Positions 48,601 to 60,443 of a DNA stretch of 64,000 nt are shown piece by piece. A program made the translations under genes and the position numbers. Source of the stretch: Hydractinia symbiolongicarpus (taxonomy: Eukaryota; Cnidaria; Hydrozoa; Anthoathecata; Hydractiniidae); contig NC_079883.1 of NCBI RefSeq assembly GCF_029227915.1, positions 25,854,001 to 25,918,000 of the forward strand, read 5' to 3'. Below the pieces are notes generated by a model. That model was given only the letters and a program-made list of their open reading frames with translations, was not told where the DNA came from and made no database searches. Position 1 is the stretch's first letter, and the number at the start of each line of letters is the position of its first letter.

Positions 48601-49706
48601 ATAAAACGATGTATAAGTTTCAATCCTTGTATTTTTTGGAAATAGTTAGCCTGACAGAAGGTTACATCTTAATAATGCATTTCCTTTGTCACAGAATGAA
48701 CTTGGCATCTATGAATTTATTCACAACATGGTAGAAGTGTTTGATAAATATTTTGAAGGGGTGGTAAGTTCCAGTTAATGTTTGTCTAAATCAAGAGATT
48801 AACTTTCTAATGTTAGGTTAAATAATTTTTTAATGATTTTTGTCGATAAACTGTACAGTAGATTTGTTGATTTTCCATCTAAAAATACGGTGCTAATACA
48901 AAGTAGTAGAAATTGGGCATAATTTTGGGTTATTTAATAGTAAAACCCAAAGAAATTTGGGAGCACTAAATATGTTCAATATAAGCCTTATAGTTATATT
49001 TGCGGCAAGTACTTTGTAATTGTCAAAAATAATTTTTACGATTTATCATGACATTTTGTGGGATCTGTATCCTTAAAAATGCTTTAACTCTGAAATAGTT
49101 TTTAATTTGGATATTGTATATACACTATACTTCTTACATTTTAGTGTGAATTGGACGTATCTTTTTTTTTTGTTGATACTACCAGTAATCTTCCACTTAT
49201 TTGGTAGGACAAAAACAACGGATGTAGAAAAACTATACACTATACTTTTCTTTATGTCATTTCTTAAATAAACACAGTGTTATTTGCAGGTGTATGTACG
49301 AATAAAATTAGAATTGGAACATTAAGGTGTTTAATTTACACACACTATATATGTGCGGCAAATAAAAACGTTTCCTGAACATCTAAAAATCGACGCCATA
49401 TAGACATTGCTCTAAAATTGGTTATGTCTGAAAATCATATAATCCATAAGCATAAACATTTCTTGAGAAATTCTTGAGAAATACAGAATATTTGCTTTAT
49501 ACTGCAAATTATTATCCAGGGAATGTGACCACGGATAACGTATGAGTAAGGGAAACAAAACATATTTCCTTAACATTTGACAGATGATGTTCAACTTGGA
49601 AAAAGTTCACATTATAGTTGACGAGATGATATGCAACGGATTCATTGTGGAAACAAGCAAAGTTAGGATTCTCGCTCCATTGAAAGTGATGGACAGCAGT
49701 AATTAA
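45637..49706 (+). CDS. AP4S1: AP-4 adaptor complex sigma subunit
   Basis: This is the small subunit of the AP-4 coat complex that sorts cargo at the trans-Golgi. Five exons (45637-45774, 47957-48043, 48695-48763, 49145-49156, 49584-49706), all in phase 0, give 142 residues, close to 144 in human. [15 protein letters not shown] is the AP-4 type N-terminus (AP-4 has NKQGQTR where other sigmas differ). Later blocks are [39 protein letters not shown] and [19 protein letters not shown]. Exon 4 is only 12 nt and encodes CELD, the sigma-family motif needed between YFEGV and MMFNLEK; it is flanked by TTTTAG and GTATCT. An acceptor just before the ATG (CTTTATAG) implies a 5' UTR intron. AATAAA follows at about 49893. 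Confidence 0.93.
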
Positions 49707-50541
49707 ATCTTATGACACCAAATGAAGTGAGTTTAGATTCGTAGAGTTGTGCAGAAGACATTGAAAGGTGGTTCAAGAGTTAGAAGGCAAAAACATTTTG
49801 ACGTTGTGAAGTTGCCTAATGATGAAAAACTAAAAAAAATTCTGTATTTAGTGTCACATCCTTATTGGTCCACACAAATGTTTGTAAATGATTAAATAAA
49901 TTAATATGTTTTATATATGATAAATGTAAATGGTATTTTAAATAGACACCACATACCTTAGAATATATATTATATAACGATTCCTTGAAAATATTCTAGG
50001 AATCCTGGAAAAGCTGTTCAATATTAGCTATCATTGCCCCCTGCCCTCCCTCCCCCCAAAGACAATGTCTCTTACCTCTAAGATCTTTGCAGTACCTCTT
50101 TTAGCATCAGAACCAAATTTCCAATATATTTTTCCAGAATTCTAGGTCTAAAAGCTTTCAACCTGAGTACGCGATACTCAAATAGCCAATACATTGACCA
50201 TTACTAACCATAAGACACAAACCAAAGTTAGCTTTTTTCATAGTAGGGCGTTCTCGTGAATAAAAAATAGTTTATTATGTTCCCACTTTGTATTTATTTG
50301 TTACTTGTACAACTTTTTTATGCTCCTACAACCTTAAGGGAAGAAATTTTCGCGGCTACGAATTTTCGCGGCTAGGAATTTTTCGCGGTATTTATTTTCG
50401 CAATTCGCGTTCCCGAAAATCATGTTCGCAAAAATTTCCCTTGAGGTACCTACGCTGCAATGTTTTGATGTGACTTTTTGTTGTATTTTATATCACACTA
50501 GTAGTATTAGAAATAACTAGAGGAATAAAAAGATTGTTGGT

Positions 50542-51836
50542 ATGAGTCTGCCTGGAGGAAGTGCTGTTGTGGCAGCTAATATGTCAGTTCAAGTTGCACA
50601 GGCTAGTTTGGAGAAGGACTTTGATTTGTTACAAATGGTACTCGATATGATGACGTCAATTGAAAATGCAAAAGACCAGAAAGATGAGCTTACACGTAAG
50701 GTGAAAACGACTTAACTTCTTCGTATCAACTCGTCTTACAAAATTAATAGGCAGTGTAAACTAGACTATAAATTTGCCACCTGAAAAAAACGTAATATAT
50801 TTGATGCAGTCAGTATTATTGCTGGAAAGACTTTTGCCACTCTAAAAAACTTTTTGCCATCCGGAAAACTTATTTAAAACTGGGTTTTAATATTGTAACT
50901 TGAGAAAGGTCACATAAAGAAAAGAAAAACCTTTAGTGGCGTCAAACATGTGTTATTTTTTTAGACACATTTAGTATATATTTTTTAATTCTGCGACTGT
51001 TCGTTTAACTTAAGGGAAAAAATTTCCAAGAGAACTAAATTTTCAAGAGAACTAAATTTTGGAGATTTTGTGGTTTGAATTCCTGCAACGAAATAACTAA
51101 ATTTCCCGTCCAAGAAACGTTCTAGTCGTTTCTCGCTTATTCTTAACATTATTTTGGAGTAAAAGAAATATCCAGGTGCATGAAAGGCTCAAAAATAGAT
51201 CACCTCTGAGCAGAGTACGTTTTGTTTTACATAATAAAAAATAATTTTTTTTAGCATCACTTCTTTCGTTGTTAATTACTCGTACAAGACTTTAAAACGT
51301 ATTTTCCATTGTGTCAGGTGCTTGCTTTCAAAACAAAGATGGCGCAATGTCGTGAACTGCTAAATAAAATTCCTGGCTTAGATAATTCACCAGAAGAACA
51401 GGAGAAGTTGTATCAGAAGTGTGTTGTCGATCTACAAAAAAAAGAGTAAGACCACTTCTGTTTGTTTTATTCCCTTGTTAACTTTGGGTATCTTGTGTTG
51501 GATTACACTCCATTCAAAATAAAGACCATCGTAAGGATTTAGGAAACACATTTTTTAGCGATCGAATGTTACGATACCCCCCTTACTCATGTTCCTTTTT
51601 GTTGCACATATCATCCACCCGCTTATTTAGGAGGGGCGAAAAGGAAGATGTAAAATCATCGTTAGAAATTTCTGTAGACACTGAGTTGGATCCTGTGAAG
51701 TAAAAAAATAGTTTATTCACTTAGAAGAAGAAATAGTTTATTCACTTACTCAAATTTTTTTTTCAGGGAGGCTTTGGAGAAATTCAAAATGTTAAATGTC
51801 ATTACAGCTGCTTCTGTTAAGCAAGAAGAGCCGTGA
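50542..51836 (+). CDS. MED9: Mediator subunit 9-like protein
   Basis: Three exons (50542-50700, 51318-51445, 51767-51836) give 118 residues. The C-terminal coiled-coil region, with RELLNKIPGLDNSPEEQEKL followed by LQKKEEALEKFKML, aligns with the MED9 signature (a short MPGI/SPEQQ turn between two helices, then a K-rich LL-KYK helix). The N-terminus is short (MSLPGGSAVVAAN) and lacks the Pro-rich leader of vertebrate MED9. MED9 sits in the Mediator middle module that links activators to RNA polymerase II. The first donor was chosen at AAG|GTGAAA because only that keeps the frame; a stronger-looking GTAAGG five bases earlier would not. The ADAM gene ends 250 bp away on the other strand (convergent). 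Confidence 0.8.
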
Positions 51837-52085
51837 CCGAAAGTTCACAATATATACCCATTATGGATGATTATCTCAGGCGGTTACTGTAAGGCTATGG
51901 AAACGTCGTACTAACCGCTGGCAAAAACTTGTGACTTAGGTGCTTCATGCTTACTTTGAGGAAATAGTGTGCCGTTTTGAATAATTTGGGTGATTTCACG
52001 CAAAGTTTAAATGTTATGGTCATCAACATTGTCACTAATTTGTAATCAATAATTTTACGATAATAATATAATGATAATTATAATT

Positions 52086-55000
52086 TTATAAAAGACTTTT
52101 CAATTCTTCTTTATATTTTTGTTGTTGTTCTTGCGTTTTCTTCTTATAGTGTTTTTTTATCAATTGGTGCGAAACCTTGACAAACACTGCCACACCCACA
52201 ATGAGAATCACGCCGAAAGTCGTGCCAAGAACTGTATACAACATCTTGTTGGTAGGTTTGCGAATATACCAGAATTCCGCTAGGAGTGGCTCACTGTTTA
52301 TACTTCCGCCCAAACCTATGACGTTGCAATAGGGCGGTGCCCACCCTGGTTTGCAGTGACAGTTGTGTTTGTTGTTGCATACGCCGTTACCAAAACATTT
52401 ATCTGAACATGGTGTGATCTTATTTAACGCTCGATATTTGGATAGTGCTATGCAGCTTCGGTTCACACAGATATTGTCGTGACCACACCTGGTACCTAAA
52501 AGAAAAAGGAGACGAAAATTTATTTATACGAGTTTTCCGCTCGTGGAAATAAAAATTTTGCAATAATTTCTCTTTCTTACAAGCAAGGACTTGCATTCAA
52601 CAGCCAAGAAAAAATCTATGCATCCCAACAAAACAGTCAACAAAAAGAACAAGTATATAGGCCTGGAAACTAGGTAGACAAATTGACTTACCATCTTTTG
52701 CCAATGAAAGATCTCCATCGTTAGCGTGATTATATTCATCAATGTATTCTTTACTGACACACTCCATCGTTTCACCAGTTGTTCTCCATCGTATTTTATT
52801 CGCAGATTTATGTGTGTGCATTTTTAATTCGCATTGCATTTTGCCACAATATGCATCAGCCGAGTCACATGATTTATACCCTAGTGTTGTCTAGATAAAA
52901 AAAATCTAAAATGTGCACTACTGCGATTAAATAATATTTCTAAAATCAGTATTCCTAGATTCCTACCAGAGAAAAGACTTCAAAGTTTTTTACGCATTGC
53001 TTTGACATCAAAAGATATTGACTTATACACTTTCTCACGAAAATATCGAAACAATGGCACTTTTTGGACCAGAATTAACTCGTGAATCCTCCGCACTCGC
53101 AGAAGTGCTACCTTTTCAGATGCGTAGGTCAGGTAATCTGCGTTTAAATTGCTCTAGTCAGACATACATGTCTGCTGTATGAAAATTCCACTGTAAACAT
53201 TGACAAGTGAATCTGGTAAAAAATAGTCTACACAACTATTTTGAAACAAACTTCGAAGTTCTCTAACTTTTCTTGATACATTTTGTGAGAGAATATAAAA
53301 AGCCGATGAACATTCCTAAAACTTCTAACAGCTTCGTTTTGCATTTTTGGGGGTAATGGAAGTGAAGCTTAAAACCATTTTGATTTGTGAAGGTTTGCAC
53401 TATTCACTTACTTGCCACGTGTAACTCAGTTAGATGAATAGAAATCGAGGTCAACTTTCCATGTTACTAGACAAATCTTTTGACTATCTGCCCTATGTTT
53501 TTGATTGTTTTCAAGGAAAGGTCTTAAACGTCCCTTCACTCACCTTTCCACAATGTCCAAACTCCACTCCTTTTGTGTTGAATTCTTTATAACAGTACCC
53601 ATCAGCCGACTGGCTATTGTTTCCAAATAAGTCTTGACATTGGTGATGGTGTGTTAGGCATACACCGGATATACAATAACCCTTACCGGACGAACAACTG
53701 GCAGTGTCTTGGATATGGACGTCCATCGGACATGTTGGTTGTAATCCGGAACAAAACTCTGGTAAATCACATTCCCCGCGCTAAAACGGTAACACAAAAG
53801 TTAAAGTAATTTCCTATTGGCATAAACTCCTATGATATGCCGATAATATTCCCGTCAGAATATCATAGGCGTAGAAGGATACAAGATGCTCTGGAGACAA
53901 GCTTAACCCTCTAGACCTCAACTTTCTTAGCAACCGTTATTTCTTACAAACTTTACTACTAGTAACGTTATAATTTTCGATAACAAATTCCTTCTCGGCT
54001 TTTAAATAGCAAAATCGAGCAAAGTCGATATTTCAAGCCGTTTTACGTTTTCTGGGTTAATAAACGTATTAGAAATTCTCAGAATATGGACAAAGTCGTT
54101 AGAGTATGAACAGTTCAAAACTATGAAATACATAAGCCCTCTGAAAAAGGCTTAGTACTTCCAAATGACAACAAAAATTTGTAAATAAAAATAAGTTTGG
54201 ATAGTGAGAGCACTTCTAATATTAACAACATAACATTAGTGTTCCTACCTGGTAACGACATAGTGTGCTTCTAGCTTTAAATTGACAATTTTCACAACAT
54301 TCACCAAATGCACAAGTAGCATTTTTGAATAATTTACACGTAATTTGATGACAGCAATATCCAAACTTTGCACAGTTGCCAGGACTTCCACAATCACACT
54401 CCTCTCCACTTTCAATGATACCGTTCCCACATACTGCAGGCTTTTTTATGTTTAAAGGGAAATCGAACAAACAGCTTCGGTGGCTAAATGAAGAAAAGTT
54501 TAGGGTGTAGACCAATTGGCTTGAAGTGCCGCCATTATTTTCGAAAACTAGGAAAAGTTGTGAAATTAAATAAGAATTGAAATTCAGGGAAAATATTAAA
54601 CAAAGTGAGAAGAAGACAACATTATTAATGAAAAAATCTTACCCGCTTTCGATATGCTCTTCAAACTGATTTTTGCTACACGATGAAAAGCTTTTTACCG
54701 TTTCATCCAATTGATGACTCATTATGCATCTATAGTTTGAGTGATCGAGACAATGACAAACTTCATCGTCGTGATGCATTGCAAGATTATGTCCTATTTC
54801 GTGGGCTATTACGTTCGCTACGTATTTTGGGTTACTGTGGAAATCTTGATTTATTCCTGCGGAGTACGCAGGATAACATATTGTCCCAATGGGTGCTTTT
54901 CCAACAGTTCGTCCTACAACAATTAACTGATAATCATGTAACAGGTGATCAAAAATAATTTAGTAGTGCTTAACCCCCAACTCCAGCTAACCTGTTAGTG

Positions 55001-56589
55001 TATTTCATGTTTAAAAGTACTTATTTCGCATTTTCTTATTGGTCAAGACAGCGGAAATAAATATAAAGTACTAGGCGTTAACCCGTGGAAAAATTCACGA
55101 GGTCGTCCGTCATTTATATATCGCATTTCGTGTTTCCGTAACAGGACGTGGCTTCCGCGGACATACAGACAAAATACGGCTATTATTAAAGAGACTAGTC
55201 GTTGCCCGTGGGAAAATTCACGGGTTCGCCCGTCCATTATATTTACCCGTCGCAACAAAGTAAATAAAAATATATCGCCTTTGATTTTCGTGTTTCCGCA
55301 ACATCATTTTCTAACTCAGCGGGGGTCCGCGCAGAGACAGACAGACGACGGCTATTATTATAGAGACTCGGCGCAGATATCTTAACACAACCTCGATCCC
55401 AGGACTTTTTTTTTCTTAAGTGACAGCGAAAAAGAAATACAAGATATTTCTATAAAAATTTCTTTCTCGCTTTGGAATCAAAAAGAGAAAAAAAGCCCTG
55501 GGTTAGAGGTTGATCTTAAACACTGATGAAAGACGAGCTTTTATAGCAGCTGTAGAGATCTAAACATTTTTGTTAATGTAACGCTATTGTCGAGTACTGG
55601 TACCTGCTCTCATACGAAGCAGTCTGGGCACACACGCTGTATTTATAGTGACCAATTTATCCATACAACCACCTCGATGGTTCCCAGACCACGTCCTATT
55701 AAAGTTAGTAGTGACTATAACCAAAACAGGTGACTTTGCTAAAACAAGAAAAGTTGAAGCAAAATTTATTATACTCACCCTCGTCAAACGAAGTCTTTGT
55801 GATCAATTGCGCATTATCGTTTCGTACTCGATTATTTATATGAGTTTTTCGATACCTCATAAATTTCCACATTGTTTGATGGGAGTTGCTTGTCACTTGC
55901 ATTAAATCTTTCTCCGTCCAAATCTCAATTCCGACTAATATAATACGAACACGAAGCGGTCGGAATTTCTCGTCTAAAAGTCGTGCTATAGTTTCACAAC
56001 GTTTTTCAATATGTGACGTGTTTTTGTTAAAAAAATTATACACACTTTGGTCGTTAACTAAATACAGTTCTAAAAACTTCACCGCATGTCTAATGTCGGA
56101 TTTTACATCTTTGCGATATCGAAGAGGTTTTCGTAACCCGTGTAAACCCGTGTTTCTATTTTCCTTTTTTTGATTCACTATACTCTGGAGCACGTGTTCT
56201 ACTTCTAAGCTATCCACTGAAATGTTACTATTTTTAGGTATTAATTTCGGTCTAATAAAAATGCTAAATCTACTAGTTATAACTGATCCTGTTATACCCC
56301 CGCAAAGATTTAAATTTGCGCGAGATTTCTCGTTCTTATTCACGGTACCAACATATTGGCAACCATTTTGTGAATCGTTTCTTTTCTGGTCTGTTTCTTT
56401 CTTCGTAAGTTCTAGAACCAACGTTTCTTTAGCGTGAATAAAGATCTTTAATTTAATTGGAAATACTTCTCTGTCAACGAATTCGGTTAAGAGCATTGGT
56501 GTGATTATTTCGTAGGGTTTGTCGAGACTTTTTAACGCTGTTGCGGTTAAAGAGAAGGTGATGAAAACACGCATGCATAGCATAAGCAT
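52086..56589 (-). CDS. ADAM family membrane metalloproteinase-disintegrin
   Basis: Six exons in gene order (plus coordinates): 55779-56589, 54643-54913, 54249-54483, 53544-53780, 52692-52890, 52086-52495. The product is 720 residues. It has a signal peptide, a propeptide with the ADAM C-x-Y-x-G block (GCQYVGTV), and a dibasic RYRK site before the M12B catalytic domain (about residue 175 on). The zinc site [14 protein letters not shown] carries ligands H308, H312 and H318. A disintegrin domain follows ([20 protein letters not shown]..., then ECDLPEFC), then a cysteine-rich domain and an EGF-like module (C614-C641). A membrane helix (669-690) and a short Lys/Gln-rich cytoplasmic tail complete it. 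All ligands for activity are present, so it is probably a functional sheddase. The subfamily is not assigned. The first intron holds two tandem Helitrons and a foldback MITE. Confidence 0.94.
55071..55194 (-). mobile_element. Non-autonomous Helitron, 124 bp, tandem copy A
   Basis: On the minus strand the element runs from TCTCTTTAATAATAGCCG to a hairpin (GTGAATTTTTCCAC-type) and CTAG. Its 5' TC abuts the 3' CTAG of copy B (55195-55366) directly. It lies in ADAM intron 1. Confidence 0.82.
55195..55366 (-). mobile_element. Non-autonomous Helitron, 172 bp, tandem copy B
   Basis: It has TCTCTATAATAATAGCCG at its 5' end (minus strand), an ACAGACAGACG-type subterminal run, a hairpin of the CCCGTG/CACGGG type, and CTAG at the 3' end. 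It is longer than copy A and closer to the copy at 60444-60632. Confidence 0.85.
55388..55512. mobile_element. Foldback MITE, 'CAACCTCG..CCCAGG' family, copy 5
   Basis: CAACCTCGATCCCAGGAC opens and AGCCCTGGGTTAGAGGTTG closes. The interior arms (TCTTTCTCGC and GCGAAAAAGAAA) are also inverted. It sits in ADAM intron 1, next to the tandem Helitrons. Confidence 0.75.
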
Positions 56590-56863
56590 TTTATCATCCT
56601 CTTGTATTGATATTTCCCCACAACTACTTTAATCGGCTTTTCCTTACTCTCAAAACATGATAACAATACAAAGAGTGGATCATGTCTAAATAATTTGACG
56701 TCAGAATTTTATTAACATATTACGTCATTAAGAATGTTGTTTTTTTTGTATCTGTACTTCTTTCTGCACAAATAAAACCAGGCGACCTTGTGTATTAAAT
56801 GTCATAACGGTAGATACTTCTTTTTCGAAAAATGAAGTTATTTTGTGGCCAGCTGAGAAATGG

Positions 56864-56981
56864 CAACCTCGTCCCCAGGCCCATTTTTCTCTTTTTGACA
56901 ATCTCGGACGGCGAGTAGAAATCATTTCTTCGCGCCGTCTCGGATATCAAAAAAGCGAAAAATTGCCTGGGAACGAGGTTG
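56864..56981. mobile_element. Foldback MITE, 'CAACCTCG..CCCAGG' family, copy 6
   Basis: This is the clearest copy: CAACCTCGTCCCCAGGC at one end and GCCTGGGAACGAGGTTG at the other. The inner TTTTTCTCTTTTTGA and TCAAAAAAGCGAAAAA arms and a central CGGACGGCG/CGCCGTC pair complete a hairpin spanning the element. It lies 275 bp upstream of the ADAM start codon. Confidence 0.85.
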
Positions 56982-57919
56982 GAGAAATGGGTGAATTTTT
57001 CACCTCCCTGTTTCCTTAGATCAACGTTATACCAATATGGACCCAATCTTTCAAATTTCGAGAAAAAAGTAAGAATCGTACTGTAATTAAATCCGTTTTT
57101 GCCGTGCTATTTTGTTCATAAATAAACTTTTTCTTATCAAATTATCCAGTTTACAAAAGCCCCCATCATAATCGTAAATACCTGAGAATTTAAACTCAGT
57201 TGAGACTTCAATGAAATGAAAATAGAAAAAAGTTATAAGTAAATGACAGTGAAATCACAGTTGTGTAAAAAGGAAGATTTGAAAAAGTGTGATATTTTCA
57301 ACAACAACAAAAGAATGTTGATAGTTTCGGTTAAACTGGTTTGGGTAAACAAAGTTTCTCTTTAAAAATGTTGTCACTTCATCCGTAAATTGGTGCACCA
57401 TATTAAAACACTCTTTGTTTTGCCTTGTTTACCCACGGTATGTTGCCACAGTTACGTATGTTTAGAGTCTCTGTTAAAAAGACTTATGATAATTAGAGAG
57501 CAGATCCTCTTTCTTCTTGTTAGAGTTAAAAAAGATATTTTTGATTTTAAGTGTGGAAAAGAAGGTTTCAAAAGTAAGTAGACGGCTTACACTTGAATGC
57601 AGGAAAGAACTAAGATTTGAATATATAATGGCAAAATTATTACATTACATTCTTGGTTAGAGAAAATGCATAAGGCAAAAAAAATTAAAAAGTGTGGCAT
57701 TCAAGACAGAGCTGCGTTAAGTACAATGCTTTATTGATATGTGCAGCTTCCATTGCAGTTGGTAATAAGTACAGCTTATTAAAAAAAATATGGTTTCCAA
57801 TGTCCTCAGCGAATAATGAGCAATTATAAACAAAGCGATAAAATTGAAACAAGCATAATTCTATTTGGTCATCATAAAGCTTATTATGAAATAAATCCAC
57901 CTTGTTTCATCTAGTTAAA
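56982..57919. other. Intergenic region between ADAM and the 98-residue gene
   Basis: This is the divergent spacer. It presumably holds both promoters. Nothing conserved or repeated was recognised. Confidence 0.45.
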
Positions 57920-59196
57920 ATGGCAGACACCGAAAAGCGGGAAAACAAAACAGCAGAACAAGCAAAAGAAGAAACAACAATAAAATCAACTATAGATAAA
58001 GAAAAAAGATTAAAAGAAATTGAAGCGAAGGTTACTGATATCACTGAAAGATTGGGGGACTTACAAGCGGAATTTTTTAAAGGTATCGGCATATAAAAAT
58101 TACAGAAAAAAACCCCAAATACTTCAGCCAAAAAAGAGTTTACAGAAGACACTTCAGGTTTATCGCAAAATATTTGCATTTTGTAGTTCTATAAAATTAG
58201 ACCTTTTCTCGAGAGAAAAACTATTAACAGTGATTTAATCGACTTAATCGTTGAACGGTAAATCGATAAGAGAGGTGCCTGAACAAAACGTTTAAGGAAT
58301 ATAAGGGTAATCTTAAAGTTCTTGTGACTTAGGTAGAGCAAAGTTTAAGAAAACAGACTGAAAGTAGAACTGGAATAAAATGGTAGTTGATGTAAACCAG
58401 CATTCAAATGAAAAATATTTTTTATTGTTTATTTCCACTTTGATAAGTCTCCATCCTAAACACCACGGAAGAAGCCGCTAATTATAAAGCGAGACCGTGC
58501 TTTTTTTTTAGAACACAACCGCTGATTATTAAATGCGGTCGTGTTTTATAGTTGCAGCCGCGTTTTATAGTTAGCTTGATAGTTAGCGGCCACTTTTTTT
58601 GAAAAATGTATTTTAACGACCAAATCAGCCACAATATCCAGTTGTGGCTTTTCCGAATTGTTGTAAATTTTGACTTATTGTTTAAATATCCAAATATAAT
58701 TTCTCATTGGACCATTCTAAGGCAAGAATGTTTTAGCGAATTTTCTTCCGCAAACACGTTTTCCCCGAAGTTAGAGAACAACACCGTAGTAAATCGTAAT
58801 ACACCAATCTGAGAGTTATCGTACATACAAATTTGTAGCGATTTCAAAAAAACAATCATTCGGACTTTCACGTTCTTCTGTAGAAAGGTTCAAAGTTAAA
58901 AAGCTTACCTTTAAATTAGTTACACTTTATTATCGATCACAAATCAATACTACAAACTGAATTCTAGTGCATATATTGATCATAAGTTACTGTAACTTTG
59001 TCCGATGGGAAGTTAAATGTTGAAGGTTTTTATTTAAACTTTAGTTGTTCTTTTTTTGGTAGGTAATCTTGTAGGACCAGAAGCTGATAGACTTGGTAGA
59101 CCTCTTCGTAAGGAACGGAAAAAGTTAAATCTTGAGAAGTACGAACTTCTGGGAGTACCACCAAAACCGGAAGTGATGGAGGAAGACGATGACTAA
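57920..59196 (+). CDS. Small acidic coiled-coil protein, unrecognised
   Basis: Two exons (57920-58082 and 59063-59196) join as G|GT in phase 1 to a 98-residue product. The N-terminal half is charged and helical (KSTIDKEKRLKEIEAKVTD, then ITERLGDLQAEFF), a short coiled coil. The C-terminal half has GPEADRLGRPLRKERKKLNL, then EKYELLGVPPKPEVMEEDDD at the very end. There is no signal peptide or membrane helix, so it is probably cytosolic or nuclear. The exon borders are clean and AATAAA lies about 30 bp after the stop, so I consider it a real gene. I cannot assign a family; the compact motif-like C-terminus suggests homologues exist. Confidence 0.75.
58472..58592. mobile_element. Foldback element in intron of the 98-residue gene
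   Basis: GCCGCTAATTATAAAGCG near the left end and TAGTTAGCGGCCAC at the right end are inverted. Inside, AACACAACCGC and GCGGTCGTGTT form an 11-bp stem with one mismatch. The GTTTTATAGTT motif recurs twice. Confidence 0.6.
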
Positions 59197-59329
59197 ATGT
59201 ATAAATAATGTTGTATTAAATACAAATAAAAATACAATATGAAATAATATGTAAATATGTATGTTCATATCAATAAATAAAAACTACATTAATAAATGCT
59301 TGATAGCGCGACAAAATCGCAGATTACAG

Positions 59330-59882
59330 TATTCTCTTCAATTAACAGACACTCTAAAAGACGGACACCTTTGATTAGCAATCACTTTGGTCATACACCG
59401 GCTGTTTTCTAGTCAAAGTTTCATAAAAACTTTTCAAAAAGCTGACACTTAATTAGCAGACATTCTTATTAGCGGATAATTTTTGCACCAAATAGCAAAT
59501 AAGGCTTTTTTCTCCCAAAATTAATGGACAGTCGAAAAAATTAAAAAGCGAGCCAATAAAAACAGACAAAAATAAATAGTTTTTCTAACATTTATTTCAA
59601 GCATTTTACAACTTTTGTGTCCAGCTTGTTTTTAATCTCGTCAATTTTCTTTATCAACCACTTTATCAGCTTTTCATGGCTATGAAAGCGATAAATAACA
59701 GGAACCTCTCCACCATAGCCACCTCACATTATCATTTGTTATTTTTCTCTGTGATACAAAAATTGGCTTTATTTTCTAATTTGTGCATTAAAATATAAAA
59801 CTTTTCAAAAGGCGGACACTTCCAATTAGCAGACACTTCGGTCATACACCAATGGTGTCCGCTAATTGGAAACAGAAACTTA
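59330..59882. mobile_element. Old DNA-transposon remnant with GGACAC subterminal repeats
   Basis: ATTAGC-GGACACC-type motifs occur at both ends in opposite orientation (AGACGGACACC and AGCGGACACC read inward). Each is followed by a phrase like TTTGGTCATACACC, and then AACTTTTCAAAA. No coding capacity is left. Similar termini are known from pogo/Tigger-like elements, but the class is only a guess. Confidence 0.5.
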
Positions 59883-60443
59883 CACGAACTACGAATTTGA
59901 TTCTGTTTTACCTTGTTAATGTTATTGTACAATCTTTTTTTTACTAAACTATAACTATAACTATAACAAGATGAAATGCTAACATTTGAAAAATTTTGTA
60001 TTATTTGTCTGCTTTCACTTTGTTGCCATAGGTAAACAGCTATCTATTTAGCCCCCAATTACAGCTTAGTAAAAATCAGATTGATCAAAATAACAGAAAT
60101 AGAAATAATGCTCAAGATCAAGAGCTTTTCTACTAAGCTGACTAATAAGGTTAGCTAGCTGGCTTACAATGCTCCCTCGAAGTCTACGTTCGTAGCCCAA
60201 ATCCTAACATTCGTGAGCTTTAGGTATATAACATGTGGCTGACAATATATTTATCTTAATATTTAAAAACACATAAAAATCAAAAATAAAAAGTTTTTAG
60301 AAGAACGTCAATGCAACAGCTTTCAAAATGGCTAAGTCAAATTGTTTCATAATCCTCCGTCCGTAAAATTTGGGTTCTGCGTGGATTTTCGGAAATAAAG
60401 CTGCGTGCAACAATTAAACAGAATACGGTTATTATAAAAGAAA

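Noticed and set aside
55584..55787. Extra exon of the ADAM gene in intron 1
   Set aside because: The catalytic domain is complete and in phase ([12 protein letters not shown]) when exons 55779-56589 and 54643-54913 are joined directly.
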